A stretch of DNA of 64,000 bases from Maridesulfovibrio frigidus DSM 17176 (GCF_000711735.1 NZ_JONL01000003.1:186001-250000); one strand, 5' to 3'; shown: positions 8,714 through 17,084, counted from the stretch's first letter. Translations and numbers: made by a program. The notes: generated from the letters alone by a model not told the origin.

Positions 8714-8750
8714 AAAAGGGGAAGTCTTTAAAGACTTCCCCTTTCGTATT
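8714..8750 (+). terminator. Terminator after the 86-residue gene
   Basis: A perfect 15-bp inverted repeat centred at 8729/8730 (AAAGGGGAAGTCTTT and its complement) begins 14 bp after the stop. The T-run is short and interrupted. Confidence 0.7.
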
Positions 8751-8823
8751 TCTAATTCCGTGTCATTTATTAAGTTTGATTGCTAATGTATTTGGTTACT
8801 AAATTTATGTGAATATTATTATG

Positions 8824-8871
8824 AAGATTAAATCCGACCGCATTGTTACGGCTGGGCTTAATCTTTTTTTG
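8824..8871. terminator. Bidirectional terminator next to the prepilin peptidase gene
   Basis: AAGATTAA at 8824-8831 pairs with TTAATCTT at 8858-8865, with an inner GACCG/CGGC stem. T7 follows on the plus strand. Read on the minus strand it ends the prepilin peptidase transcript. Confidence 0.65.
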
Positions 8872-8877
8872 TTTATT

Positions 8878-9669
8878 TTATCCTTGCAGGTACCAAATCC
8901 AAAAAGGTTCTGCGTAAAGGATGCTGAGCATTGATCCTAGTGCTAGAAATGGCCCGAAGGGGATCATGCTTCCGTATTCTCGTTTTCTATCTACCACCAT
9001 CATAATTAGTCCCGAGCAAAGAGCTGTAAATGCGGAAACGGTGATTACTAGTGGCAGGTTTTGTGGTCCCGCCAGAGCTCCGATCATACACATAATCTTT
9101 ACGTCACCTAGGCCCAATCCTTCGATTCCCCGCAGTCCGCGGTAAAGCAGTCTCAGCGACCAGAATATGCCCCCGCCGATTCCAGCGCCTAGAATTGCGC
9201 CTTCCCAGCCCAGATTTGTGAACATAGCCGCGCAGGGGATTGCCAGTATTGATCCGGGAATGGTAATGATATCGGGCAAGATGAAGGTCTTTAGATCAAT
9301 AAATGATGCTACAATCATCAGGCCGCCAAAGAACATATATATTATCCATTGAAGCGACGGGCCATATGCAAACATCAGTAGTACTGCCCAAAGAATGGAA
9401 GCACATTCAATGACAGGATACATCGGGCTGATGGTAACTTCGCAGGCTGAGCATTTTCCTTTGAGAAAGATATAGCTCAGCAGTGGGATGTTTTCATACC
9501 ACTTGATCTGGTATCCACAGTCAGGGCACATTGAGCGGGGTGGATTTACTAACGTTTGACCTGCAATGTAGCGGTAGACAGCGCATGCATAGAAACTGCC
9601 CAGAACTGCACCGATTAAAACTGCACTGCATAGCATTGTGTTTGAAATGGCTGCGGGATATACATTCAT
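8878..9669 (-). CDS. pilD: Type IV prepilin peptidase / N-methyltransferase (A24 family)
   Basis: Integral membrane aspartyl protease that cuts the leader of type IV pilin-like and type II secretion pseudopilin precursors and methylates the new N-terminus. It has 263 residues. A hydrophobic N-terminal segment is followed by the cytosolic zinc motif CPDC...CSAC (residues about 43-72), then several membrane spans. The two catalytic aspartates are in SFIDLKTFILPD and GLGLGDVKIM, the standard A24 pair. The full N-terminal methylase domain is present, so both activities are expected. No pilin or secretion genes are adjacent, so it probably serves substrates encoded elsewhere. The start at ATG 9669 places the first span at residues 8-28. 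Confidence 0.93.
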   Translation of the reverse strand: MNVYPAAISNTMLCSAVLIGAVLGSFYACAVYRYIAGQTLVNPPRSMCPDCGYQIKWYENIPLLSYIFLKGKCSACEVTISPMYPVIECASILWAVLLMFAYGPSLQWIIYMFFGGLMIVASFIDLKTFILPDIITIPGSILAIPCAAMFTNLGWEGAILGAGIGGGIFWSLRLLYRGLRGIEGLGLGDVKIMCMIGALAGPQNLPLVITVSAFTALCSGLIMMVVDRKREYGSMIPFGPFLALGSMLSILYAEPFWIWYLQG

Positions 9670-9810
9670 AAAATTACCGGGGATAATAGCTCGTTAATCA
9701 GGTTGCCGCGAATATTTCGGGTTTTCCTGCAAAAAAAATTAGTTTAATAAAGTCACTCGGGTGTGAATACGATAGTTAGCGGGATAGAACAAGTTTTCAA
9801 GGAGATAGAA

Positions 9811-11100
9811 ATGGGCGGCAAATATAGATTTATTCCAGAGCTTGGACCGGACGAATTGGCCGCAAAGCAACTTGAGGGTCTCAAGTGGACGGTATCTCAT
9901 ACTTCACGGAACAGTCCTTTTTATGCTGCTCACTTCAAAGGTAACTCCATTGAAGCCGGTGATATAAAAACACTGGATGACATAAGGAAACTCCCGTTCA
10001 CCACGGCGAATGACCTGAAAGAAGGTTATCCGCTTCCGCTTCTTTCCGTGCCAGAAGAAGATGTAGTCAGAATTCACGGTTCAAGTGGAACAACTGGCAA
10101 ACGTAAAATTTTATCCTATACTCAGCGAGACATCGACACTTGGAAAAATATGTTTGCTCGTTGTTACGAACTTGCCGGACTTACAACTCTTGATAGGGTG
10201 CAAGTTTGTGTGGGCTACGGACTATGGACCGCGGGGGCAGGGTTTCAGCTCGGCTCAGAACATTTCGGAGCAATGACCTTACCTGTAGGTCCGGGAATGC
10301 TCGAAATCCAGTTGCAAATTTTAGTTGATCTCGAGGCTACATGCCTTTGTTCAACAGCCTCAATGGCGCTGTTACTGGGTGAAGAAGCTAACAAAGCCGG
10401 ATTGACTGAAAAACTCAAGCTTAAGCGTTGTATTTTTGGTGGTGAGGCTCATACTCCTAAAATGCGTAGGCAGTTTGAAGAATCCCTGGGCTTAGAATCC
10501 AGTCATGACATATCAGGTATGACTGAATTATACGGACCGGGAGCAGGTATTGAGTGTCAGGCGCAGGACGGAATTCATTACTGGGGTGATCAATATATCG
10601 CCGAAATTATCGATCCAGTTACTCTCGAACCTGTCGCTGATGGCGAAATAGGTGAGCTTGTTGTTACTACGCTTAGTAAAGAGGCGTCTCCGCTCGTACG
10701 TTACCGTACCCGTGACTTGACTCGCATTATTCCTGGAGAATGTGCATGTGGCTGTTCTATGCCCCGCCATGATATGATTTCCGGTCGCAGTGATGATATG
10801 TTTATATTCAGGGCTGTAAATATTTATCCCGGCCAGATTGGATCGGTGCTTGAGGCTTTCCCCGAAGCAAGCTCTGAGTATCAAATTTTGCTCGAACGCC
10901 GGCAAGGTCTTGATCACATGACAGTCAACGTTGAGCGCCAGCCCGGTGTATCTGCTGACAACGACGCAAACCTTGCAAAAGCCATTTGTGATAGAATTCG
11001 TAAATTTATTCTTGTCAGGGCAAATGTTGAAATACTTAAGCCCGGTTTGTTGCCTCGAAGTTTTGCAAAGACCAAACGCGTTATTGATGAAAGGTTGTAA
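9811..11100 (+). CDS. Phenylacetate-CoA ligase-like AMP-forming enzyme
   Basis: Adenylate-forming acyl-CoA ligase of the PaaK family: acid + ATP + CoA to acyl-CoA + AMP + PPi. The protein has 429 residues from ATG 9811, preferred over the in-frame GTG at 9763 because AAGGAG lies six bases upstream. The ATP-binding loop is IHGSSGTTGKRKIL, GGEAHTPKMRRQFEE and DISGMTELYGPGAGIEC are the A5-type region, and RYRTRDLTRI precedes a cysteine pair (CACGCSMPRHD) and the hinge SGRSDDMFIFRAVNIYP typical of PaaK. Substrate may be phenylacetate or another aryl or branched acid; Desulfovibrio relatives carry several such paralogues with indolepyruvate oxidoreductases, none of which is adjacent here. It is monocistronic. 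Confidence 0.88.
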   Translation: MGGKYRFIPELGPDELAAKQLEGLKWTVSHTSRNSPFYAAHFKGNSIEAGDIKTLDDIRKLPFTTANDLKEGYPLPLLSVPEEDVVRIHGSSGTTGKRKILSYTQRDIDTWKNMFARCYELAGLTTLDRVQVCVGYGLWTAGAGFQLGSEHFGAMTLPVGPGMLEIQLQILVDLEATCLCSTASMALLLGEEANKAGLTEKLKLKRCIFGGEAHTPKMRRQFEESLGLESSHDISGMTELYGPGAGIECQAQDGIHYWGDQYIAEIIDPVTLEPVADGEIGELVVTTLSKEASPLVRYRTRDLTRIIPGECACGCSMPRHDMISGRSDDMFIFRAVNIYPGQIGSVLEAFPEASSEYQILLERRQGLDHMTVNVERQPGVSADNDANLAKAICDRIRKFILVRANVEILKPGLLPRSFAKTKRVIDERL

Positions 11101-11121
11101 TTAGGGGGTAGGGTGGGGCAA

Positions 11122-11146
11122 GGCTCCCAAAACTTTTTGGTTGTTT
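11122..11146. repeat. Intergenic repeat unit, copy 1
   Basis: A 25-bp stretch matches 11450-11474 at 22 of 25 positions. Both copies lie directly behind short genes and share the core AAAACTTTTT. It may belong to a dispersed intergenic family; only the two copies here can be seen. Confidence 0.4.
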
Positions 11147-11177
11147 GATTGAAATTGGATAATTAAAGGAGTGCTTC

Positions 11178-11348
11178 ATGAAAAAAACAATTTGTATGAT
11201 TCTGCTGGCAATGTTTATGTTTTCCGTGATCCCTGCATGTTCATGGATGGGCAAAGAAACAGGCAAGGCGACCGAAACTGTGAAACAAGCTCCAGATGAT
11301 TTTAAGCAGGGATATGAAGAAGGTAAGCAGGAAGTTAAGGGCAATTAG
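11178..11348 (+). CDS. Small putative lipoprotein
   Basis: A 56-residue gene with AAAGGAG eight bases before ATG. The N-terminus MKKTICMILLAMFMFSVIPAC is a short lipoprotein-type signal with a cysteine at residue 21 preceded by I-P-A, an acceptable but not ideal lipobox. The mature part of about 36 residues is charged and helical (GKETGKATETVKQAPDDFKQ). This size and layout resembles small envelope lipoproteins such as entericidin-like peptides, but no family is assigned. It lies between the CoA ligase and the pnp terminator and is followed by a GC-rich intergenic repeat. Confidence 0.62.
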   Translation: MKKTICMILLAMFMFSVIPACSWMGKETGKATETVKQAPDDFKQGYEEGKQEVKGN

Positions 11349-11449
11349 GGGGGATGCCTTCGGCGGGTTGAACCCTTTGGAAACAGGGGGAGTTTCACTA
11401 TCCGCATCCTTAGATCCGCTAAGGGCCACTCTTCTAAGAGCTGAGGATA

Positions 11450-11474
11450 GGCTGCTAAAACTTTTTAGTTGTTT
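11450..11474. repeat. Intergenic repeat unit, copy 2
   Basis: Second copy of the 25-bp unit (three mismatches to 11122-11146). The 11349-11449 stretch before it holds purine/pyrimidine-rich imperfect repeats, including CTTCGGCGGG, and no gene. Confidence 0.4.
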
Positions 11475-11511
11475 ATATTTTATAGTTAAGAAGTTTTATT
11501 TAAGACTTAAA

Positions 11512-11556
11512 AAAAGGCTCTGAAATATACAATGTATATTTCAGAGCCTTTTAAAT
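11512..11556. terminator. Terminator after pnp
   Basis: A 20-bp near-perfect stem (11512-11531 against 11533-11552) is flanked by AAAA and TTTT, so it works in both directions. It lies 20 bp past the pnp stop. Confidence 0.85.
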
Positions 11557-11575
11557 TATCTATAAGTAATTAAAC

Positions 11576-13780
11576 TTATCTACGTCCACCGCGACCACCG
11601 TCACGAGGTCCGCCTCTTGGAGGGCGTCCGCCGCTAGGCATTTTGAATCTATCAAGGTCTACTTCCTGTCCAGCCTGCTCCATGAGCCATGCTTTACGGG
11701 AAAGTCTGATGCGTCCGTTAGGCTGAACTTCAACAACCTTAACAGTTACTTCCTGACCGAGCTGGATAACGTCTGTTACGTTTTCAATGCGTTCAACGTC
11801 AATCTGGGAAACGTGAAGAAGTCCTTCGAGGCCAGGTAGAATCTCAACGATTGCGCCGATTTCGAGGATCTTTTTAACTGTTCCTACGTAGTTCTTACCG
11901 AGTTCTGCAGTTTGGTCATAGTATTCAACCATCTGTACAGTCTTAGTAAGAGACTCGAGTGTCGGTGCGAAAATGGAAACTTTACCGGAATCTTCGATGT
12001 CGATGTCCGCTGCAGTTTCAGCAGTGATCGCCTTGATATTTTTACCGCCAGGTCCGATCAGGTCTCTGATCTTCTCAGGGTTGATGTTAACAACTTGCAT
12101 CTGAGGAGCATTGACGGAAAGCTGTTTTCTTGGCTCAGCAATGATTTCTTTCATGTCGTTCAGGATAAGCATTCTAGCGTCTTTAGCCTGTGCAAGTGCT
12201 TTACGAAGAACTTCAGCAGGGATTCCGCTGATTTTGATATCCATCTGAATTGCAGTGATACCTTCTTCACTACCAGCCACCTTAAAGTCCATATCGCCGA
12301 GTGCATCTTCGTCGCCGAGGATGTCAGTCAATACGTAGAATTCGTCGCCTTCCTGACAAAGACCCATTGCGATACCAGCAACAGGAGCTGTGATTGGTAC
12401 ACCTGCGTCCATAAGAGCCATGGTAGTACCACAAACAGAAGCCATTGAAGAGGACCCATTAGAATCCATTATTTCGGAAACTACTCGTATTGTGAACGGG
12501 AAGTCTTCAGCTGAAGGAAGAACTGGAGTCAGAGCGCGCTCAGCAAGCATTCCATGTCCGATTTCGCGGCGTGATGGAGCACGAAGGAATCTAGCTTCAC
12601 CAACACAATATGGAGGGAAGTTGTAATGGAGCATGAAACGTTTGGTATCGTTACCGATTAAAGTTTCAAATCTCTGTTCGTCGCGTGAGCTACCGAGAGT
12701 ACAAATTGCAAGAGCAGAAGTTTCACCTCTACGGAACAAACCGGAACCATGAGTCATTGGCAGAGTGCCGACTTCCATGGCAAGGTCACGAACTGTGGTC
12801 AAATCACGACCATCAATGCGGATGCCTTTTTCAACGATACGTCCACGAACGATTTTCTTCTCAAGAGCGCCCATAGCTTCGCTTACAGCTTTAGCTCTTT
12901 TTGGCTCTTCTGGGAATTTTTCGGTGATGAGTGCAACTGCGTTCTTTTTAACTTCAGATTTTGCAGCTCTGCGAGTCATTTTTTCAGGAATAGTCAGGGC
13001 TGCGTCAAGGTCTGCAGCAAAGTTTTCAGAGACAAGAGTAATAACTTCTTCGTCTTTTACAACATCAGCAATTATTCTTTTTGGTCTGCCGACTTTTTCT
13101 CTGAGAGCGTCCTGAAGGTCGAACATTGGGGCAAGTTTCTCATGTCCCCATTCAAGTGCTTCAGCGATTGTGTTTTCAGAAAGGAACTGAGCGCTACCTT
13201 CAACCATGATTACAGCTTCGCGAGTTGCTGCGAATACTAGGTTCAGGTCGCTGCCGTCAGTTATTCCACTATATGTAGGGTAGAGAACGAATTCGTTGTT
13301 AACCATACCGATTCTTGCAGCGGCGATTGGGCCGTTGAAAGGCATGTCGGAGAGATGCAGTGCTGCAGAAGCTCCGGTCATTGCTAAAACATCAGGATTG
13401 GTTTCTTTATCAGCGGAAAGGACAGTTGCTATAACCTGTACTTCGTCGGTGAAAGATTTAGGGAACATTGGGCGGATAGGACGGTCCATAAGACGAGAAA
13501 CGAGAGTTTCACGATCAGAAGGACGACCTACTTCGCGGCGGAAGTAACCACCGGGAATACGGCCTGCTGCGTAAGTTCTTTCTTGATAGTTACAAGTCAA
13601 AGGAAAAAAGTCTCTAGGCTCACTGGTTGCCATGCTTACAGCAGTTACAAGAACAACTGTTCCACCGGACTGAATAAGAACAGTACCGTTGGTCTGGTTA
13701 GCCATACGGCCTGTTTCGAGCTTGATGTCTAATGTGCCTACTTGGCCCATTACTGAGGTTTTTTCAAAAGGTACTAACAT
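11576..13780 (-). CDS. pnp: Polyribonucleotide nucleotidyltransferase (PNPase)
   Basis: Phosphorolytic 3'-5' exoribonuclease of mRNA turnover; it forms trimers and may join a degradosome. It has 734 residues. Two RNase PH-like domains span about 1-230 and 310-545, including the conserved FFPLTCNYQERTYAAGRIPGG block. They are followed by a KH domain with the GxxG loop in RDLIGPGGKNIKAI (about residue 565) and an S1 domain (GKNYVGTVKKILEIGAIVEI, 620-690). The tail after residue 700 is rich in Gly and Arg (GGRPPRGGPRDGGRGGRR), probably RNA-binding. The ATG is preceded by GAGGAG. It is last in the rimP-to-pnp cluster, directly after rpsO as in most bacteria. Confidence 0.98.
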   Translation of the reverse strand: MLVPFEKTSVMGQVGTLDIKLETGRMANQTNGTVLIQSGGTVVLVTAVSMATSEPRDFFPLTCNYQERTYAAGRIPGGYFRREVGRPSDRETLVSRLMDRPIRPMFPKSFTDEVQVIATVLSADKETNPDVLAMTGASAALHLSDMPFNGPIAAARIGMVNNEFVLYPTYSGITDGSDLNLVFAATREAVIMVEGSAQFLSENTIAEALEWGHEKLAPMFDLQDALREKVGRPKRIIADVVKDEEVITLVSENFAADLDAALTIPEKMTRRAAKSEVKKNAVALITEKFPEEPKRAKAVSEAMGALEKKIVRGRIVEKGIRIDGRDLTTVRDLAMEVGTLPMTHGSGLFRRGETSALAICTLGSSRDEQRFETLIGNDTKRFMLHYNFPPYCVGEARFLRAPSRREIGHGMLAERALTPVLPSAEDFPFTIRVVSEIMDSNGSSSMASVCGTTMALMDAGVPITAPVAGIAMGLCQEGDEFYVLTDILGDEDALGDMDFKVAGSEEGITAIQMDIKISGIPAEVLRKALAQAKDARMLILNDMKEIIAEPRKQLSVNAPQMQVVNINPEKIRDLIGPGGKNIKAITAETAADIDIEDSGKVSIFAPTLESLTKTVQMVEYYDQTAELGKNYVGTVKKILEIGAIVEILPGLEGLLHVSQIDVERIENVTDVIQLGQEVTVKVVEVQPNGRIRLSRKAWLMEQAGQEVDLDRFKMPSGGRPPRGGPRDGGRGGRR

Positions 13781-13864
13781 TTAAACTCCTCATGAGTTTG
13801 GTTGTAAATAATTTTGGAAAAACGGAATCCGAAACAGCCCGAATTTTCTAGCCGGCTCAGGGAA

Positions 13865-13975
13865 GATTTCAGATAAATCTGAACCCTTTCCTTAGCCAAC
13901 TAAAAATCCATAAGGGGATGCCAGAAACCGTTAATCTTTTAGTATTTGTTAAGCGCCTTTAACAGAGTTTCTGCG
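13865..13975 (-). promoter_or_regulatory. Structured pnp leader
   Basis: The 350-bp gap between pnp and rpsO has no gene. It holds a perfect hairpin TTCAGAT/ATCTGAA at 13872-13887 and a longer stem, CAGAAAC at 13922-13928 with GTTTCTG at 13967-13973, extended inward by GTTAA/TTAAC. In Escherichia coli a pnp leader hairpin cut by RNase III mediates autocontrol; the same is inferred here, not shown. Confidence 0.4.
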
Positions 13976-14085
13976 GACTCAATAAAGTACTAAAAGTGTG
14001 TTTGCCTGATTTGCCTTGTAAATTACTTTCGTATGATTCGAACATTATAAAATGTACAGAATTAAGGAAATATAATTTCAGGGCA

Positions 14086-14122
14086 TATAAAAAAGAAAGG
14101 GGAGGATCGCTCCTCCCCTTAA
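14086..14122 (-). terminator. Terminator after rpsO
   Basis: AAGGGGAGGA (14097-14106) pairs perfectly with TCCTCCCCTT (14111-14120) around a four-base loop. On the minus strand it is followed by a T-rich stretch, so pnp is probably transcribed partly by read-through. Confidence 0.75.
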
Positions 14123-14130
14123 ACAACTGC

Positions 14131-14400
14131 TTATTTGCGAAGACCAAGTCTTGCGATAAGATCACGGTAACGCTGAATGTCTTTAGACTTCAGGTATTTC
14201 AAGATGTTTCTGCGCTGTCCAACCATTTTCAGGAGGCCAGTGCGTGAGTGAAAGTCTTTTTTGTGATCTTTAAAGTGGCCTGTAAGATACAAAATTCTAG
14301 CTGTCAGGAGTGCAACCTGTACTTCTGGAGAACCTGTGTCTCCTGGTGTTAACTGGTATTCCTCAATTACTTTTGCCTTATCTTCAGCGGTCATTACCAC
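14131..14400 (-). CDS. rpsO: Small ribosomal subunit protein uS15
   Basis: Primary 16S rRNA-binding protein of the 30S platform. The GTG at 14400 is chosen: GGAGG lies eight bases before it and it gives the standard 89 residues beginning MVMTAEDK. Further upstream codons in the same frame have no ribosome site. [42 protein letters not shown] and [21 protein letters not shown] are the family's conserved helices. It lies between truB and pnp, the usual bacterial order, and is followed by its own terminator. S15 often represses its own mRNA, but no clear leader structure was identified. Confidence 0.97.
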   Translation of the reverse strand: MVMTAEDKAKVIEEYQLTPGDTGSPEVQVALLTARILYLTGHFKDHKKDFHSRTGLLKMVGQRRNILKYLKSKDIQRYRDLIARLGLRK

Positions 14401-14470
14401 AGCGGTACCCTCCTTCGCGTTCCGTAACACGAATGTTTGTTTGTGCTAGAAGTCTAAATCCCACAGGGAA

Positions 14471-15409
14471 TCAACCCCACAAGCCGCGAAGAACAGTCCA
14501 GTGCAAGTTGTTATCAACGTATTTGGCTTCTGCTAATGAAAGCGGAATACCTTCGGGGTCAAGAAACATAGCTCTATCACCTTCAATTACGATTAAACCA
14601 GGTGCACCAGGCACATTTTCGACTGGGATTCTTGTTCCGTTCTTGATATCGGCGGCCATTTTTTCACCCACAGTGAATTTTGGCCAATGAGGAAGAGCAT
14701 CCGCAATCGGGATAATACGACTCTCAAAACCGTCAGGATCGTTAAGAACCTCATCTAAATCATGTGCTTCAGCCAACGTGAACGGTCGGCTTTCTTCACG
14801 CTTAAGCGATTCCATTACTGCGCCGCATTCGAGCCGTATCCCCAAGCTGTGGACGAGGGAGCGAATGTAGGTGCCGGCAGAGCACCCTACTCGAAAACGG
14901 GCCATTGGCAGACTCACTTCTAGCGGTTTACCATCAAAAATTTTAATGCTCTTTATTTTGACAGGAATTTCCTCGCCATTTCGAGCAAGCTCATAGAGTG
15001 GTTTACCCTTGTGCTTAGCTGCCGAATATGCAGGAACCTCCTGACTAGTCAAGTCATTCCATGCTAAAATTTCGTTTTCGACCATCTTTTCTGTAATGTT
15101 TGAAACATCACTGGACGAAGTTTCTGCTCCCTGAATGTCGTAAGTATCAGTAGTTCTTCCGATTATCAGACTTCCAGAGTAAATTTTATCTTGTCCCATC
15201 AAATATGGTCCAAGTTTAGTTGCCTGGCCAAGCATCACAAGCAAAACACCTTCGGCGAGAGGGTCTAATGTTCCGGCATGTCCAATCTTAGATTGCTTTA
15301 ATTCACGTTTAATAGTGTTAAGGCAATCAGCTGAAGTTGGTCCGGTTGGCTTATTCAGTACAAGCACGCCATGTTTTTGAAAAGGGCTTACGCGAGGTTT
15401 TCTTCCCAC
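14471..15409 (-). CDS. truB: tRNA pseudouridine-55 synthase
   Basis: Converts U55 of the tRNA T-loop to pseudouridine. The 312 residues are typical. The catalytic aspartate is D49 in GHAGTLDPLAEGVLLV. LNKPTGPTSADCLNTIKRE is motif I, YSAAKHKGKPLYELAR the YSAxK motif, and VGCSAGTYIRSLVHSLG the RxAxxGxYIRSL-like motif. A PUA-like C-terminal segment (VGEKMAADIKNGTRIP...LIVIEGDRAMFLDPEG) follows. The start is GTG 15409 with AAGGAA at a good distance. It lies 11 bp after the nrnA stop, so it is cotranscribed with the rbfA-nrnA pair. Confidence 0.96.
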   Translation of the reverse strand: MGRKPRVSPFQKHGVLVLNKPTGPTSADCLNTIKRELKQSKIGHAGTLDPLAEGVLLVMLGQATKLGPYLMGQDKIYSGSLIIGRTTDTYDIQGAETSSSDVSNITEKMVENEILAWNDLTSQEVPAYSAAKHKGKPLYELARNGEEIPVKIKSIKIFDGKPLEVSLPMARFRVGCSAGTYIRSLVHSLGIRLECGAVMESLKREESRPFTLAEAHDLDEVLNDPDGFESRIIPIADALPHWPKFTVGEKMAADIKNGTRIPVENVPGAPGLIVIEGDRAMFLDPEGIPLSLAEAKYVDNNLHWTVLRGLWG

Positions 15410-15420
15410 AGGATGTTCCT

Positions 15421-16389
15421 TTATATATTGTAAAGCTTTTCAGAAAGAGTTTCAGTAAGCCTATTGCGTACATACTCTGAAGTATTTTCGATCATTCCGC
15501 CACTGGCGTTTCTGTGTCCGCCGCCGCCGAAAGTGGACGCTACGACCTGCACATTATCAGGGCCTGATGAACGCAGGCTGAATTTAAATCTGTGCTGGGT
15601 ATCTTCGCGAACAACTATTGCAACGCGAACATTGCGAATTCTTCTGATAAAATTAACTAATCCTTCACAGTCAGGGCCACCGGTATCTGTTTCGGTGAGC
15701 ATCTCCTGAGTGACGAATATCATTGCTGTTTGGTCATCATGGAACAGCTCAATTTTAGAAAGAGCTATGGTCCAGAGTTTGATACGTTTCATCGACCATT
15801 GATTGCGAATTTTCGGAACATACTCATCTAGCTGTAAACCGTGTCTGAGAATATCAGCCACAATTTCAAGCGTTTCAGGCTTCGTGTTGCCATAGGTGAA
15901 GAAGCCTGTATCGGTTGCGATAGATAGGTATATTGCTTCGCCAATTGGACCGGAAAGTGAAATTTTAAGTTCACGGGCAATGAGTGTAATCATTTCACCA
16001 ACAGCTGGGCGGTTTGTATCAACCCAGTTGATGGTAGCAAAATCAGAGTTACCCATGTGGTGATCGATATTGATGGACTTTTCAGGGTCCATCGCATTCA
16101 TGAGAGTTTCACCCATTCGTGCTGCGTCACCGCAATCTAGAATAATATACCAGCCGTCGAACCCCTTAGGGATTTCGGTCAGCATAGTAGAGGGAAGGGT
16201 AAACCACTTCATAGCTTCAGGAACGCCGCTTTGATTATAAATACGAAAGCGTTTTCCGAGAGCTTTTAAAATGAATCCGAGGGCGGCTGTAGAACCTAGC
16301 GCATCACCGTCAGGGTGATAGTGAGAAGCGATAAGAAAATCGTCTTCACCCTTAAGAATCTGGCAGATTTCTTTCAATGGATTGTCCAT
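15421..16389 (-). CDS. nrnA: DHH-family bifunctional oligoribonuclease / pAp phosphatase
   Basis: DHH/DHHA1 phosphoesterase of the NrnA type that degrades nanoRNA and dephosphorylates 3'-phosphoadenosine 5'-phosphate. It has 322 residues. Motifs in order: ASHYHPDGDALGS (metal-binding DxD, residues about 19-31), ILDCGDAARM, SINIDHHMGNSDFA (the DHH motif), IATDTGFFTYGNT, and the C-terminal DHHA1 signature GGGGHRNASGG. The GGAG site and ATG lie inside the 3' end of rbfA (38-bp overlap), implying coupled translation. The rbfA-nrnA-truB order is common in Gram-positives and Deltaproteobacteria. In sulfate reducers the pAp activity would link to sulfur metabolism only if PAPS is made; that is not shown here. 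Confidence 0.9.
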   Translation of the reverse strand: MDNPLKEICQILKGEDDFLIASHYHPDGDALGSTAALGFILKALGKRFRIYNQSGVPEAMKWFTLPSTMLTEIPKGFDGWYIILDCGDAARMGETLMNAMDPEKSINIDHHMGNSDFATINWVDTNRPAVGEMITLIARELKISLSGPIGEAIYLSIATDTGFFTYGNTKPETLEIVADILRHGLQLDEYVPKIRNQWSMKRIKLWTIALSKIELFHDDQTAMIFVTQEMLTETDTGGPDCEGLVNFIRRIRNVRVAIVVREDTQHRFKFSLRSSGPDNVQVVASTFGGGGHRNASGGMIENTSEYVRNRLTETLSEKLYNI

Positions 16390-16705
16390 AGACCATCTCC
16401 TCGAGAAAATTATCGTGAACGAATGTGAGTAGCGGAACCTGTCGCACTCTTAGGCGCTTACTGAGTGTGCTGCGCATGTAGCCGGCTGCTTTCTGTAAAG
16501 CTTGCTGAGCGGCGGCGATCTTTTCTTTGTCACCTGAAAGGGTGAAAAGAACTTCTGCGTATTTAAGATCTTTGTTGATTCTAACACCACTGATTGAAAC
16601 CATTTCGAGGCGTGGATCAGCAACATCTTCAATTAGCATTGTAGCGAGTTCTCGCATAATCATGTCACCCATTTTTATGGAGCGGCGTGATGTGGACGTT
16701 TTCAT
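16352..16705 (-). CDS. rbfA: Ribosome-binding factor A
   Basis: KH-fold factor that binds the 30S subunit and helps mature the 5' end of 16S rRNA. The 117 residues fit the family. RRSIKMGDMIMRELATMLIEDVADPRLEMVSISGVRINKDL is represented by helix 1 and the conserved DPRL...V segment, and the KH-type core follows in YAEVLFTLSGDKEKIAAAQQAL and YMRSTLSKRLRVRQVPLLTF. AAGGT stands before ATG 16705. It overlaps nrnA at its 3' end and is separated from the upstream DUF503 gene by a terminator-like hairpin. It belongs with nusA and infB in the translation cluster. Confidence 0.94.
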   Translation of the reverse strand: MKTSTSRRSIKMGDMIMRELATMLIEDVADPRLEMVSISGVRINKDLKYAEVLFTLSGDKEKIAAAQQALQKAAGYMRSTLSKRLRVRQVPLLTFVHDNFLEEMVYGQSIERNLPDS

Positions 16706-16719
16706 ATCTATGTACCTTT

Positions 16720-16752
16720 AAAAAAAATTATCCTGACCGAAACGATCAGGAA
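16720..16752 (-). terminator. Terminator overlapping the DUF503 stop codon
   Basis: TCCTGATC/GGTCAGGA (16751-16744 and 16738-16731 on the minus strand) is followed by ATAA and then T-rich bases. The TGA stop of the DUF503 gene lies within the stem, so ribosome passage may influence termination ahead of rbfA. Confidence 0.6.
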
Positions 16753-17033
16753 CTAAAAATTTCTGTTTCGCAATTTATCAATTCTGCTGGTGAAATGGCT
16801 TCAACCATCGCAAGAGCTTTTGATAATCTGCTTTCAACTTTACGTGTTTCGTTCGCGACTGTCACTACAGCTAGAACTAGTTTTTCGTGGGAGTCTTGCG
16901 CTTCTATTTCTGATACGGAGACATTAAATTTATTGCGCAATTTTTGTTTCAGGCTAAGTGAGATCTTTCGTTTGCCTTTAAGAGAATTGTTACCGTGAAG
17001 TCTGAATTCAAGTGAAAGTACGCCGATTATCAT
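16746..17033 (-). CDS. DUF503 (YlxP-like) protein
   Basis: A 95-residue protein of the DUF503 family: MIIGVLSLEFRLHGNNSLKGKRK is the diagnostic N-terminal block (L-x-SLK-x-KR), followed by KLRNKFNVSVSEIEAQD and a C-terminal strand-helix unit. The family is known from the same position between infB and rbfA in many bacteria and is proposed to act with ribosome assembly, but its reaction is unknown. No clear ribosome site precedes ATG 17033. The gene lies between two terminator hairpins, one after infB and one across its own stop codon, so its expression probably depends on read-through from infB. Confidence 0.85.
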   Translation of the reverse strand: MIIGVLSLEFRLHGNNSLKGKRKISLSLKQKLRNKFNVSVSEIEAQDSHEKLVLAVVTVANETRKVESRLSKALAMVEAISPAELINCETEIFSS

Positions 17034-17047
17034 TTTGTGCTTGAAAG

Positions 17048-17080
17048 TTAAAAAAGGGGCGGCATTTGCCGCCCCTTATA
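17048..17080 (-). terminator. Terminator after infB
   Basis: AAGGGGCGGC (17054-17063) pairs perfectly with GCCGCCCCTT (17068-17077). On the minus strand it is followed by TTTTTT, a classic strong terminator placed 5 bp after the infB stop. Confidence 0.85.
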
Positions 17081-17084
17081 ATTG

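Noticed and set aside
11912-12448. 178-codon plus-strand frame opposite pnp
   Set aside because: It is an antisense shadow of the PNPase gene with no independent ribosome site or family pattern.
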